64,000 nucleotides of DNA from Prado023 sp963818445 (GTDB lineage Bacteria; Actinomycetota; Actinomycetes; S36-B12; CAIYMF01): NCBI GenBank assembly GCA_963818445.1, contig CAWFSG010000013.1, positions 1 through 64,000 on the forward strand, read 5' to 3'. This document shows, piece by piece, positions 31,960 to 40,319 of this stretch. The number at the start of each line of letters is the position of its first letter. Within the stretch, counting starts at the first letter, position 1. The position numbers and the translations under genes are program-made. Under the pieces are notes generated by a model, which did not search any database, had not been told where the DNA came from, and saw only the letters and a list, made by a program, of their open reading frames with translations.

Positions 31960-33777
31960 ATGCTGGTCCACCTCATTTCCCGTCCGCTCACCCACGTCTC
32001 CCACCTCCCACGCAGCGACGTCACCCACATCGCTGACGGCCTGCGCACCGCCGGCGCCGTCGTGATCGAGGACGTGTGGGCGATCCCCAGCAGCGACATG
32101 GACACATCGTTGACTGCGGGTGCCCTCGAGTTGCGGGAGAGATGGTCCCAGCAACCTCCCGATGTGGTGCACACCTTGGGGATCGTCGCCACCATGGTGG
32201 CCGTCAAGGCAGGCGGCAGCGCCCCGATCGTGGCCACATTCGACGAGATGCCGGCGAACGCACAGCTGGAGCAGGATCTCGCACGTCTGGTCGAGGCTGT
32301 CCTCCCGATGTCGCGGGCCGAGCACGACCGCTGGCGGCGCCACGGGATCCAGACGTTGTCCGCGGGGGCCTTTCCCCTGCCCATGCCGATCCCCGACATC
32401 GACTCGTTCGCCAAGCCGGCCGGGGATGTCATCACCCTGTCTGGCGACGGCAGCCTGGATACCCTCGTGGCCTCCATGCCGTTGTGGGCTCCGGCCCGGC
32501 TGGTGGTCGCGGCACGGCTGTCTCCGGCGCGGCTGACCGGTCTGCGCCGAACTGCCGAGGGTCTGGGGGTCTGGGATCGGATCGACTACCGCCCCGGCCT
32601 TCGGGGAGCCGAGCGCGAGGCGATGTGGGAGGGGGCCTCGGTCGCGGTCGCCGGAGTCGACGGCTCCCGGCACGGCGGGCAGGTGCTCGAGGCCGCTGCC
32701 CACGGCATCGCCAGCATCGCCGTGGCGCAGGACTCCCACGTGGATCTCGTCGTGCACGGCACCACGGGGATCCTGGTCGAGACCACGATCGATGCGCATG
32801 GACTCGGCCAGGCAGTCGCCTCGGTGATCGGCAACTCCTTCGGGGTGCGTGCCCTCGGGACGGCCGCGTTGGTTCGAGCGCGCGCGCTGCACTCCCCGGA
32901 CCTCGCTGGCCGGCGCCTCACCGCGATCTACCAGGACGCGATCACCTGCACGACGACGCGTGTCGACCGAACGGACTCACCGGCGCCCTGCACTGGGTGC
33001 GTCGCGTCGTGCGGAGATTGCCCTGACGAGGCGTCCTTGGACGCTGAGGTTCGCAATGCGCTGGCGGTGGATCACCTGCCGCTGGCCCGCCAGCTGGCCC
33101 GGTGGTATGCCGGTCGGGGTCAGAGCCCCGAGGATCTCTTCCAGGTGGCCTCGTTGGGGTTGGTGCGCGCAGCCGGGCGCTTCGACCCCTCGCACGGCAA
33201 GGAGTTCCACTCGTTCGCCATCCCGACCATCCTTGGCGAGTTGCGGCGGCACTTCCGGGATCACGCCTGGGCCGTGCGGGTTCCCCGCACCCTCCAGGAG
33301 ACCACGCTCCACGTCCAGCGGGCGACCGAGGAGCTGCGCCAGTCCCTCGGCCACGATGCCACGCTGGCTGACCTGGCCGATGAGCTCGGCCTGGTCGAGG
33401 AGGAGGTCCTGCTCGCCCAGCGGACCGACGGCGAGGCCCGATCAACGCACTCGTTGGACCATCCCATCGGCGATGACGCGACGGTGGCCGACCTCGTGGG
33501 CGACCTGGACCCGAGCCTGGACCTTGTCGAGCTGCGACGCGACGTACGGGCACTTCTGGGGCGACTTCCCGAGCGGGAGCAACAGGTCCTGCTCCTGAGG
33601 TTCTACGGGGAGCGCACGCAGTCGGAGATCGCCGAGCGGCTGGGCATCTCCCAGGTCCATGTGTCCCGGGTCCTCACCCGGACCCTGGCCGCCATGCGGG
33701 ACCACGTGCTCTACGACGTTCCGCTGCCGACGTCCTGGGAGCCGGCGCTCATCCCGAGTCCGCGGAGGGCATCCTGA
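31960..33777 (+). CDS. GT-B (GT4-like) domain fused to a SigB/SigF-type RNA polymerase sigma factor
   Basis: 605 residues from ATG 31960 (GAGGG upstream); a longer frame exists but is not protein-like. Residues 1-330 resemble a GT-B glycosyltransferase: QPPDVVHTLGIVATMVAVKA in the N lobe, and the donor-binding pattern VLEAAAHGIASIAVAQ then LVVHGTTGILVE in the C lobe. A cysteine cluster C-x2-C-x3-C-x2-C (residues 344-354) joins it to a complete sigma-70 module: region 2 DLFQVASLGLVRAAGRFDP, region 3 LGHDATLADLADELGL, and region 4 LPEREQQVLLLRFYGERTQS with helix-turn-helix SEIAERLGISQVHVSRVL. This is the SigB/F/G group. No break separates the halves. The glycosyltransferase half may sense a nucleotide sugar or modify a target. 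I know no precedent, but cannot search. Confidence 0.85.
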   Translation: MLVHLISRPLTHVSHLPRSDVTHIADGLRTAGAVVIEDVWAIPSSDMDTSLTAGALELRERWSQQPPDVVHTLGIVATMVAVKAGGSAPIVATFDEMPANAQLEQDLARLVEAVLPMSRAEHDRWRRHGIQTLSAGAFPLPMPIPDIDSFAKPAGDVITLSGDGSLDTLVASMPLWAPARLVVAARLSPARLTGLRRTAEGLGVWDRIDYRPGLRGAEREAMWEGASVAVAGVDGSRHGGQVLEAAAHGIASIAVAQDSHVDLVVHGTTGILVETTIDAHGLGQAVASVIGNSFGVRALGTAALVRARALHSPDLAGRRLTAIYQDAITCTTTRVDRTDSPAPCTGCVASCGDCPDEASLDAEVRNALAVDHLPLARQLARWYAGRGQSPEDLFQVASLGLVRAAGRFDPSHGKEFHSFAIPTILGELRRHFRDHAWAVRVPRTLQETTLHVQRATEELRQSLGHDATLADLADELGLVEEEVLLAQRTDGEARSTHSLDHPIGDDATVADLVGDLDPSLDLVELRRDVRALLGRLPEREQQVLLLRFYGERTQSEIAERLGISQVHVSRVLTRTLAAMRDHVLYDVPLPTSWEPALIPSPRRAS

Positions 33778-33862
33778 CCGCCTGTCCCCGCCACGGGGGT
33801 CGTGCCTGGTGGAGGGCAGGTCAGGTCCGCGCGACCCGTGTGGATGACGAGGGGACGGTGCG

Positions 33863-34450
33863 ATGACGTTCGTATGGAGGACTGGGCGAGCAATGGGCAG
33901 GCAGCTGCGCGACGTCCGAGCCGTCCTGTTCGAGGGGAATCACACCCTCGTACGCTCCGTCGGGCGGTCCCACGACGCAGAGGGGTGCGTCGTGCCTGCG
34001 CCCCGGGCTGTCGAGGCTGTGGCCGCTGTGCGGAAGGCGGGACTTCCCCTGGGTGTGGTGAGTGCACGACAGGGCAGTGGAGCGATGAAGCCCGCCGGAC
34101 CGCCGCACGAGTCGGTCAGGGCGCTGGTGCGTGAGATGTTCGGCCCCTTCGACACGTGGCAGCACTGCGGGCATGCACCCATGGACCGATGCACATGCCG
34201 CACGCCAGCACCCCGACTCGTCCTGCAGGCGGCGCAGGAGATGGGTGTGGCCAGCCACAGCATGGCGGTCATCAGCGACAACGGGCCCGACATGCAGGCT
34301 GCGCAGGCTGCGGGGGCCGTGGGCATCCTCGTGCCCACGGCGCGCACGCTTCGGGCCGAGCGGGACCAGGTGCCGCTGGTGGCCCCCGACCTGATCAGTG
34401 CCGTGCGGGCCGTGCTGGGCGTGGACCGGTCCTGGGTCCCGCAGGACTGA
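33863..34450 (+). CDS. GmhB-like HAD protein with altered active site
   Basis: 195 residues. The HAD-IIIA layout of D-glycero-D-manno-heptose-1,7-bisphosphate phosphatase is clear, including the zinc loop with C102, H104, C110 and C112 (HCGHAPMDRCTC) and the final acid motif VISDNGPDMQAAQAAG. The first motif is VLFEGNHTL where active enzymes have DxDGT: the nucleophile Asp is Glu24 and the general acid Asp is Asn26, and the lysine of CRKP is Thr114. It is therefore probably not a phosphatase, but a binding or scaffold protein. It lies between the sigma-glycosyltransferase fusion and a GT4 enzyme, all in one direction. Confidence 0.75.
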   Translation: MTFVWRTGRAMGRQLRDVRAVLFEGNHTLVRSVGRSHDAEGCVVPAPRAVEAVAAVRKAGLPLGVVSARQGSGAMKPAGPPHESVRALVREMFGPFDTWQHCGHAPMDRCTCRTPAPRLVLQAAQEMGVASHSMAVISDNGPDMQAAQAAGAVGILVPTARTLRAERDQVPLVAPDLISAVRAVLGVDRSWVPQD

Positions 34451-34506
34451 GCCACCGGCACAGCACGTCACGCATGTCACGCCCGTCACCTCAGCGAGGA
34501 GCCCGG

Positions 34507-35817
34507 ATGAGGATCGCCATGGTCTCGATGACCGCCAGTCCCCTGACTGCGCATGCGGCGGATGGGGGAGGGCGCGGCATCCAGCTGGAGGCGCTCTCCC
34601 GCGCGTTGGCCGCCCGGGGCCACGAGGTTGTCGTGCACACCCGTCGGGACAGGGTGGGTCTGCCCGACCAGGTCCGCCTCGGCCCGGGTGTGACCGTCCA
34701 CCATGTGGATGCCGGGCCCCTGCGCCCGCTGGCTGCCGACGACGTCGTGGCGTGCATGCCGCGCTTCGCCAGCGAACTGGCCCAGCGGTGGCTGGTCCAA
34801 CCGCCTCACATCGCCCATGCGCACGGCTGGGACAGCGGAGTCGTCTCGACCCAGGCCGCGTCGGTGGCCAGGGTGCCCGTGGCCCTCACCTTCCACACAC
34901 TGGCGGCCCTCGAGGCGGGCGGGCCGATGAGGGACGCTGGGGTCTCATCCCCGAGGCTCGATGTGGAGCGCAGCCTCGCGCGAAGCATCGGTCAGGTCAT
35001 CGCCGCATCGCGTGCCGAGGTGCGGGAACTCCTGCTGATGGGCGCCTCGCCGGACAGGCTGGCGGTGGTGCCTGAGGGCGTTGACACGACCCTCTTCAGC
35101 CCGCGCGGGCCCGAGTTCCCTCGCGCATCACGGCGTCATCGGCTGCTGTCACTGGGTGCGCTGACTCCTGACGGGGGCGTGGACGATGCGATCCGGCTCA
35201 TCGCCCAGGTGCCGATGGCCGAGCTCGTGGTGGCTGGCGGCCCAGCGACAGAGCGTGATGGGGACCCCGATGTGGCGCGGCTCAGGCTCCTGGCGAAGGA
35301 GCTCGAGGTGGCCGACCGCGTGACGTTCGTGGGCGCCGTCCCCCAGGCTGACCGACCCGGCCTGATCCGCTCGGCGGACATCGTCGTGTGGCTGCCGGGG
35401 TACGAGTTGTCGGCCCGCGTGGCGCTGGAGGCGATGGCCTGCGGCCGTCCGATCGTGGCCACCGCTGTCGGCGCGCTGCTGGACGTGGTCGACGATGGCG
35501 TGACGGGCCTGCTCGTGGAGCCGCAGTCGCCGAGTGCTGCAGCCATGGCCGTGCGGAGACTGCTCGGCGCCCCAGGGATGCGTGACACGATGAGCGAGCA
35601 GGCCCGGATCCGGGCTGAGGGAACGCTCGACTGGGAGCACGTGTCGGAGGCGGCCGAACAGGTCTACCGGGCGATGCGAGCGCAGTCGCACGGGGCGAGT
35701 CTCCCTCTCGCGCGCCTTCCCGTGGCCCTTGCCGGCCCATCGTCCGTGGAAGAGCACGAGGGGTCAGCGACGTCAGCAGGCCGATCCCGGTCGTCGGCCG
35801 TGGATGGGCGCCGGTGA
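34507..35817 (+). CDS. GT4 family glycosyltransferase
   Basis: 436 residues from ATG 34507 with GAGGAG upstream. Full GT-B architecture: RIAMVSMTASPLTAHAADGG and GGRGIQLEALSRALAARGHE in the N lobe, PHIAHAHGWDSGVVS, and in the C lobe RLAVVPEGVDTTLFSP, then the donor motif ARVALEAMACGRPIVATAVG and VDDGVTGLLVEP. It transfers a sugar from a nucleotide donor; the product is unknown. It is the free-standing counterpart of the glycosyltransferase half fused to the sigma factor 0.7 kb upstream. The last 40 residues are low complexity. Confidence 0.9.
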   Translation: MRIAMVSMTASPLTAHAADGGGRGIQLEALSRALAARGHEVVVHTRRDRVGLPDQVRLGPGVTVHHVDAGPLRPLAADDVVACMPRFASELAQRWLVQPPHIAHAHGWDSGVVSTQAASVARVPVALTFHTLAALEAGGPMRDAGVSSPRLDVERSLARSIGQVIAASRAEVRELLLMGASPDRLAVVPEGVDTTLFSPRGPEFPRASRRHRLLSLGALTPDGGVDDAIRLIAQVPMAELVVAGGPATERDGDPDVARLRLLAKELEVADRVTFVGAVPQADRPGLIRSADIVVWLPGYELSARVALEAMACGRPIVATAVGALLDVVDDGVTGLLVEPQSPSAAAMAVRRLLGAPGMRDTMSEQARIRAEGTLDWEHVSEAAEQVYRAMRAQSHGASLPLARLPVALAGPSSVEEHEGSATSAGRSRSSAVDGRR

Positions 35818-35879
35818 GGCGGGGCGCCTCAGCCCAGCCACAGTGACCGACCGCCACCTTCACTACCCGTGAGATGCAT

Positions 35880-35906
35880 GTCCCCCATACGCCTGGAATG
35901 GGGGAC
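35880..35906 (+). terminator. Hairpin terminator after the GT4 gene
   Basis: Perfect 9-bp stem GTCCCCCAT/ATGGGGGAC with a 9-base loop, 63 bases past the stop, closing the sigma-HAD-GT4 unit. Confidence 0.55.
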
Positions 35907-35989
35907 TGCTCACACGGGGTCTGTTCACCAGAGAGGGCAGCCGGCTAGCCTCAGGGCCAAGTGATTCTGACCGGGGGAGGTTATCGGTC

Positions 35990-37210
35990 GTGACGAGGCC
36001 CCGCGCCCAGCGGCAAGTCAATGATGCTGGTGCAGAGGCCGCCCTCATGGACACCGTGGTTGCACTGGGCGATGAGATCCAGGGGCTGCGGGCCTCGGCG
36101 CAACTTCGTTCCGTGATCGAGCAGGCCAAGGGTGTGCTGGTGGAGCGTCACCAGATCTCGCTGGATGAGGCCTTCGACAAGTTGCGGGCGATGTCGCAGG
36201 AGCACAACGTCCGCCTGGTCGAAGTGGCCGCCACGGTGGTGGGGGTCGCCCTGCCCGAGACGGCGGCCAACGTCCCGGACCTTCCGGAGCAGGTGCTGCG
36301 CGACCGGTTGCCCAGCTCCCCGGCGGCGTCACCGACCTGGAAGGCTCTGGCCCAGGAACCAGACGTTCGCGCCGGCGTGCTCATCGCCTTGATCGACTCG
36401 GTGGCGGGTGCGTCCGGCCCCGGCGATGTGGCGGCCCAGCTGATGTCCGATCTCCTGGCACCTCACGGCGTCTCCGCCGTGACCCTCTACCGGTTGGTCG
36501 CCGATGGGTCGCTTCGGCTGGTGGGCTCAGCCGGGGTCCCGGGGGACATCAGCAGCTCGTGGTACAGCATCCCGCCGTCGCCGGACATCCCCTACGTGCG
36601 CTCAGTCGCCGACGACCAGGAGTTCTTCTGGGAGGACAGGGCGGCGCGGGCCAAGGATTTCCCGACGTCGGTGTCGAACTCCACGACCTTCGAGGCGGTG
36701 GCTACCGTCCCCATCCACGACGAGGGGTCCGTCGTGGGGGTCGTGGGACTGATGTGGACCACCAGGCAGTCCCTGGACGAGCACACGCGGGCGGAGATCA
36801 GGGCGACGGTACGGCGCGTGGCTCACCTCCTCCTGCGCAACGCGATGGCGGCGGACCCCGAGCTGGAATGGCTCACCACCCTGCTGGGACTGCATCTGGA
36901 CCCGTGGCTGCTGCTCGAGTCGGTCCCGGGCACCGATGGACTGGTCCGGGACTTCGTCGTGCAGGACGCCTCACCCCAGCTTCGTGAGGCCCCCACCTGG
37001 ATCGGGCGCCGGCTCCTCGAGCTCTGGCCCTCGATCGCCGTGGGTGGTGGGATCGGCCAGTCCCTGGTCGGGTTGGCTCGCGCCGGCGGTTCCTGGACGA
37101 TGACCGTGGCCGTGGCCTCCGACGGGCCCTGGGGCACTCCGGGAAGCCGGGTCCGCGCAGTGCGCCTGGGTCGCCGCGTCGTGCTCGTATGGCGACCCGG
37201 CATGGACTGA
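35990..37210 (+). CDS. ANTAR-GAF (PAS-like) signalling protein
   Basis: 406 residues from GTG 35990 with GGGGGAGG upstream. ANTAR RNA-binding domain near the N-terminus (ASAQLRSVIEQAKGVLVERH, then ISLDEAFDKLRAMSQEHNVR), which usually binds dual hairpins as an antiterminator. A GAF domain spans about residues 125-285 (GVLIALIDSVAGASGPGDVA, ATVPIHDEGSVVGVVGLMW), and a short PAS-like end contains LLLESVPGTDGLVRDFVVQD. The usual order in actinobacterial regulators is GAF then ANTAR; here ANTAR comes first, which is unusual. The target RNAs were not identified. Confidence 0.8.
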   Translation: MTRPRAQRQVNDAGAEAALMDTVVALGDEIQGLRASAQLRSVIEQAKGVLVERHQISLDEAFDKLRAMSQEHNVRLVEVAATVVGVALPETAANVPDLPEQVLRDRLPSSPAASPTWKALAQEPDVRAGVLIALIDSVAGASGPGDVAAQLMSDLLAPHGVSAVTLYRLVADGSLRLVGSAGVPGDISSSWYSIPPSPDIPYVRSVADDQEFFWEDRAARAKDFPTSVSNSTTFEAVATVPIHDEGSVVGVVGLMWTTRQSLDEHTRAEIRATVRRVAHLLLRNAMAADPELEWLTTLLGLHLDPWLLLESVPGTDGLVRDFVVQDASPQLREAPTWIGRRLLELWPSIAVGGGIGQSLVGLARAGGSWTMTVAVASDGPWGTPGSRVRAVRLGRRVVLVWRPGMD

Positions 37211-37341
37211 GACCCATCCGGCGATCCCGGGGCGCGGGCGCAGGGCTCCCGTCACGGCCTGCGGGAGCGGTATGGATCGGCGGCAGTCGGGCAGATGACG
37301 ACCAGCCTCAGGAGGGGCTCGACATCGGCCTGGAGGGATGG

Positions 37342-37908
37342 ATGACTGCACCCGCTGGTCGGCCGCACGATGTCCTGGATGTGCTCATCCAGGAGCACCG
37401 GGAGGTGGAGGACCTGCTCAATCGCCTGCGTCTGGCTGACGAGGAGTCCCGCCGCGATGTCGCCGACCGGTTGATCGCCCACCTGGTGCGTCACTCGGTG
37501 GTCGAGGAGATGGCGCTCTACCCCACTGTGCTGGATTACCTCGTCGATGGCGACGAGCATGTGGCCCACGATCGTGCCGAGCATGAGCAGCTCGAAGGGA
37601 TGCTCCGGGAGCTCGAGGGCCTCGATGCGCGCGACGAGCGCTTCATGGACGTCGTCCTCGACCTGCAGACGACCGTGGCGCAGCACTTCGCCGACGAGGA
37701 GGCTCAACAGTTCGCTCAGCTGCGCTTCGCAGTGCCTGCTGACGAGCTCGTGCACCTGCGTGAAGGGCTCGAACGGTCCCAGGCCCTGTCCACATCGAGT
37801 GATCGCGCCGACTCACCGGCCGGCGAGGTGCTCCGGAGATCGGTCGGGACGGGGGTGGGAATGGTCGACAGGGTGCGGGATGCACTGGGTGGGCGCCGGA
37901 CCTCCTGA
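37342..37908 (+). CDS. Hemerythrin-domain protein
   Basis: 188 residues from ATG 37342 (GGAGGG upstream). A full HHE hemerythrin four-helix bundle: IQEHREVEDLL, LIAHLVRHSVVEEMALYP, HDRAEHEQLEGML and VAQHFADEEAQQF carry the expected His/Glu/Asp ligands of a di-iron site that binds oxygen or nitric oxide, or stores iron. The C-terminal 40 residues are disordered-looking and basic. It follows the ANTAR-GAF gene in the same direction and fits a redox or stress signalling set. Confidence 0.85.
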   Translation: MTAPAGRPHDVLDVLIQEHREVEDLLNRLRLADEESRRDVADRLIAHLVRHSVVEEMALYPTVLDYLVDGDEHVAHDRAEHEQLEGMLRELEGLDARDERFMDVVLDLQTTVAQHFADEEAQQFAQLRFAVPADELVHLREGLERSQALSTSSDRADSPAGEVLRRSVGTGVGMVDRVRDALGGRRTS

Positions 37909-37973
37909 GCGGCGTGCATCGGGCAGTGCAGGAACTGGGGGTATGGAACGTGCGCGCACGGGTAGAGGGGGGT

Positions 37974-38120
37974 ATGAGTGCTGCCCTCCTGCGCGTTCTC
38001 GGTCCTCCTTCGTACCTCTCGTTAGCCCTGGTGCTGGCATGGTCCTCGGCCCTCGGGGGGTCACTGGCCTCCGAGGCGTCGCCGACCCGAGTGGTCCCGA
38101 TCCCATGGGCCGGCTACTGA
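37974..38120 (+). CDS. 48-residue hydrophobic peptide, doubtful
   Basis: ATG 37974 directly follows an AGAGGGGGG run, a strong though close ribosome binding site. The peptide has one hydrophobic helix (YLSLALVLAWSSALGGSLA). It could be a small membrane protein, but there is no family or context support. Confidence 0.3.
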   Translation: MSAALLRVLGPPSYLSLALVLAWSSALGGSLASEASPTRVVPIPWAGY

Positions 38121-38164
38121 GCCTCGGGCTCTGGCCCCGAGCTACACTTCCCCCACGACAGGAG

Positions 38165-38605
38165 ATGTCGCGGGATGTCGCGGTGGAGGCCATGGAGAGT
38201 CACATCGAGGACGGCGAGGCCCATCCCGGCCTCCAGTCAGTCATCGACGGGCTGAACGCCAACGTGGCCGTCCTGGACCGTGAAGGCACCATCGAGTTGG
38301 TGAACACGGGCTGGGTGCGGTTCGCGGCCGAGAACGGCGACCCGGGCGGTGGGCACACAGGGCCCGGCACCAACTACTTCGACTCCTGCTCGCTCGACGA
38401 GATCGTCGACGGGGACTTCGCCCGCAGCGCGGTTGAGGGGATCGGCCGCGTCCTGCGCCGGGAGATCCCCGCCTTCTCCCTGGAGTACCCATGTCACTCC
38501 CCCGAGCAGGAGCGCTGGTTCGTGATGCTCGTGGCTCCCGCCGGGCGCGACGGTGCCCTGGTCACCCACGTCGACGTCTCGGGAGCCCCCCGGTCCGTGG
38601 CGTGA
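38165..38605 (+). CDS. Stand-alone PAS-domain protein
   Basis: 146 residues. A single PAS domain runs from LQSVIDGLNANVAVLDREGT through IELVNTGWVRFAAENG, SLDEIVDGDFARSAVEGIGR and a final strand block RWFVMLVAPAGRDGALVTHV. There is no output domain, so it probably works by binding a partner such as one of the kinases or GGDEF proteins nearby. The start is uncertain: ATG 38165 is too close to its AGGAG, and GTG 38183 or ATG 38192 are alternatives, all before the domain. Confidence 0.75.
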   Translation: MSRDVAVEAMESHIEDGEAHPGLQSVIDGLNANVAVLDREGTIELVNTGWVRFAAENGDPGGGHTGPGTNYFDSCSLDEIVDGDFARSAVEGIGRVLRREIPAFSLEYPCHSPEQERWFVMLVAPAGRDGALVTHVDVSGAPRSVA

Positions 38606-38631
38606 CCACGCCCAGGTGCCGATAGACCCCG

Positions 38632-38680
38632 GGCAGATGACGGCCGACTCGCGCTGAGCCCTCACCATCCGTCATCTGCC
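38632..38680 (+). terminator. Hairpin terminator after the PAS gene
   Basis: Perfect 12-bp arms GGCAGATGACGG/CCGTCATCTGCC separated by 25 bases, 27 bases beyond the PAS stop. Confidence 0.6.
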
Positions 38681-38773
38681 ATCGGTGCATCGTCCTGCTC
38701 CCGACGGGTATATGCACGGGAGCCGGATCTGGGAATGGATCCGCACCGGGGTTCCAGAGCAGGGACGGTGGAG

Positions 38774-39259
38774 ATGGACTTCAGTGAGACGGCTCACGAC
38801 GCGCGCTACGACCAGGTGCGTGCGGCCCAGGCGGACGTGGTGGGCATCCTGGGCGTGATCGCGCGCGAGCGCCAGCGCTGGAGCAGGGTCGACGAGGGCA
38901 CACATGCGCGGATCGATGCACTGCTCGAGCAGATCTTCGCCCTCGACGCCGATCCAGCGCGTGTCTGCCCACACGCACGCCAGGTGGCCTTCGACCGTGC
39001 GCCGCGACCGCTCGTCCTGGACTCGGTGAGGGGGATCCTTGCGTGCTGGGAGGGCTGCTACTGGCGCACGGTGAGCTCCGGGGTCACCGGCGGACCCATC
39101 AACGAGACATGCTTCAACTGCGGGCGGCGCCTGGACCGACTCGCCGGCCAGGACCTGTTCATCGCCTACGGTCCCATCCTCGTGGTGGCGGCGCTGTGCG
39201 CCCAGTGCCGGGATGGGGCGCACCCCGGGTCCGATCTCGCGCCGGAGACGGGCGCCTGA
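38774..39259 (+). CDS. Cysteine-rich protein of unknown function
   Basis: 161 residues from ATG 38774 (AGGGA 8 bases upstream). The first half is helical (ADVVGILGVIARERQRW). The second half carries paired cysteines: VCPHARQ, LACWEGCYWR, TCFNCGRR and LCAQCRDG, giving two CxxC knuckles that could make a zinc ribbon, plus further cysteines. Not recognised as a known family. Its position in a run of sensor-type genes and the metal-binding pattern suggest a regulatory or redox-responsive protein. Confidence 0.6.
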   Translation: MDFSETAHDARYDQVRAAQADVVGILGVIARERQRWSRVDEGTHARIDALLEQIFALDADPARVCPHARQVAFDRAPRPLVLDSVRGILACWEGCYWRTVSSGVTGGPINETCFNCGRRLDRLAGQDLFIAYGPILVVAALCAQCRDGAHPGSDLAPETGA

Positions 39260-39348
39260 CGCTCGCGGGACTCCCCGGCCGGCACTGCCCGCCCCGTCGA
39301 TCGGCTCGCCCCGCGGATGGACCGAGCCCGGTGGGGTAGTGGCAACGG

Positions 39349-40155
39349 GTGGGGACACAAACTCTGGAGCTCGGAGCCGGCGTGGCCCGCGGCGCTGAGG
39401 CGGCCGCGATCGATGCAGATACCGGACCCCCCGTGCCGCTGGTGCGGGCCTCGCGGGCATGGACGGCGCTGAAGATCTCCACCGTCCTGGAGAGCCTGGC
39501 CTTCCTCGCCCGCGGGGTGGAGTGCGGCCGTCCACCGCGTGCGGCAGCCTGTCCCAAGCATGTCCTCGGCCCCCTCGCGGGCACGATCGTCGGGCCCGTC
39601 GGTGGTCCCCTGCCGCGGGACTCCGTGGAGGAGCTCTTCCGCCGGGCGGCCGTGGAACGGAGTGTGACGACGGGGGAGTGGCTCCAGTGGCGGGAGGCCA
39701 GGCTCACCCCCCACCTGCTCGAGGACGTCACGATGCTCGCCCACAGGGGCTCCTGCCTGGCGCGCAGCGACGTGGTTCGGTGCACCTGCGGTGAGGGCCG
39801 GGGCCCTGAGGAACCCGTTGCGATGGATGGGGCGAGGCGTCTGCTTGCTCCCCTCCCCGCTGCGGACCTCGGGCCGGTGCCTGCGCTGACTCCTGATCCC
39901 ACGGGGCAGTCGGACCCCTGGCATGACACGCTCGTCCTATCTCGCCTCGACCTTCCGCGGGCGTGGTTCGCCCCTGTCCTCGAAGTACTCGGGCAGCGGG
40001 CCTCCGACCATCAAGGACGTGCGGACCCTGGCGGCGCACCTCGACCGCCTCTCCGGCGCCTTCGCCGGACCCCGGCGCGCCGACCGGATGGCCGGGCTCG
40101 GGCGCGTCCACTGGGAACCCGCCCTGCACATCACGCAGGAGTGGCGTGTGCGTGA
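39349..40155 (+). CDS. Unknown protein, 3' part probably out of frame
   Basis: The frame from GTG 39349 (or GTG 39382, which has a better GGAG) is protein-like for about 190 residues: VRASRAWTALKISTVLESLA, RRAAVERSVTTGEWLQWREA and the cysteine pair RCTCGEG. After about 39920 its codon composition weakens (many arginine/proline codons) while another frame becomes more protein-like, so a frameshift or overlapping gene is likely. No family recognised. Confidence 0.45.
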   Translation: MGTQTLELGAGVARGAEAAAIDADTGPPVPLVRASRAWTALKISTVLESLAFLARGVECGRPPRAAACPKHVLGPLAGTIVGPVGGPLPRDSVEELFRRAAVERSVTTGEWLQWREARLTPHLLEDVTMLAHRGSCLARSDVVRCTCGEGRGPEEPVAMDGARRLLAPLPAADLGPVPALTPDPTGQSDPWHDTLVLSRLDLPRAWFAPVLEVLGQRASDHQGRADPGGAPRPPLRRLRRTPARRPDGRARARPLGTRPAHHAGVACA

Positions 40156-40225
40156 TGCCGCCGGTGGCACCGAGCAGGCACGCATGGAGCTCCTGGAGAG
40201 GCTGTGGCTCGCCGTGGGTCTCTGA
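39923..40225 (+). CDS. Unknown protein overlapping or continuing the previous frame
   Basis: A 100-residue frame beginning MTRSSYLASTFRGRGS with good third-position GC and regular secondary structure: IKDVRTLAAHLDRLSGAF, then WEPALHITQEWRV and QARMELLERLWLAVGL. It overlaps the preceding frame by more than 230 bases, which real neighbours rarely do, so it may be the true C-terminus of that gene after a one-base slip. Function unknown. No ribosome binding site is evident. Confidence 0.45.
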   Translation: MTRSSYLASTFRGRGSPLSSKYSGSGPPTIKDVRTLAAHLDRLSGAFAGPRRADRMAGLGRVHWEPALHITQEWRVRDAAGGTEQARMELLERLWLAVGL

Positions 40226-40319
40226 CCCGGACCCTTTGTCCGACGGGACCTCGTTCGGCGGTCGTCCGGTATGGGCCTGAGCAGGAGGGGCAGAGGGGTG
40301 CAGGACAACGGAGGACCCC

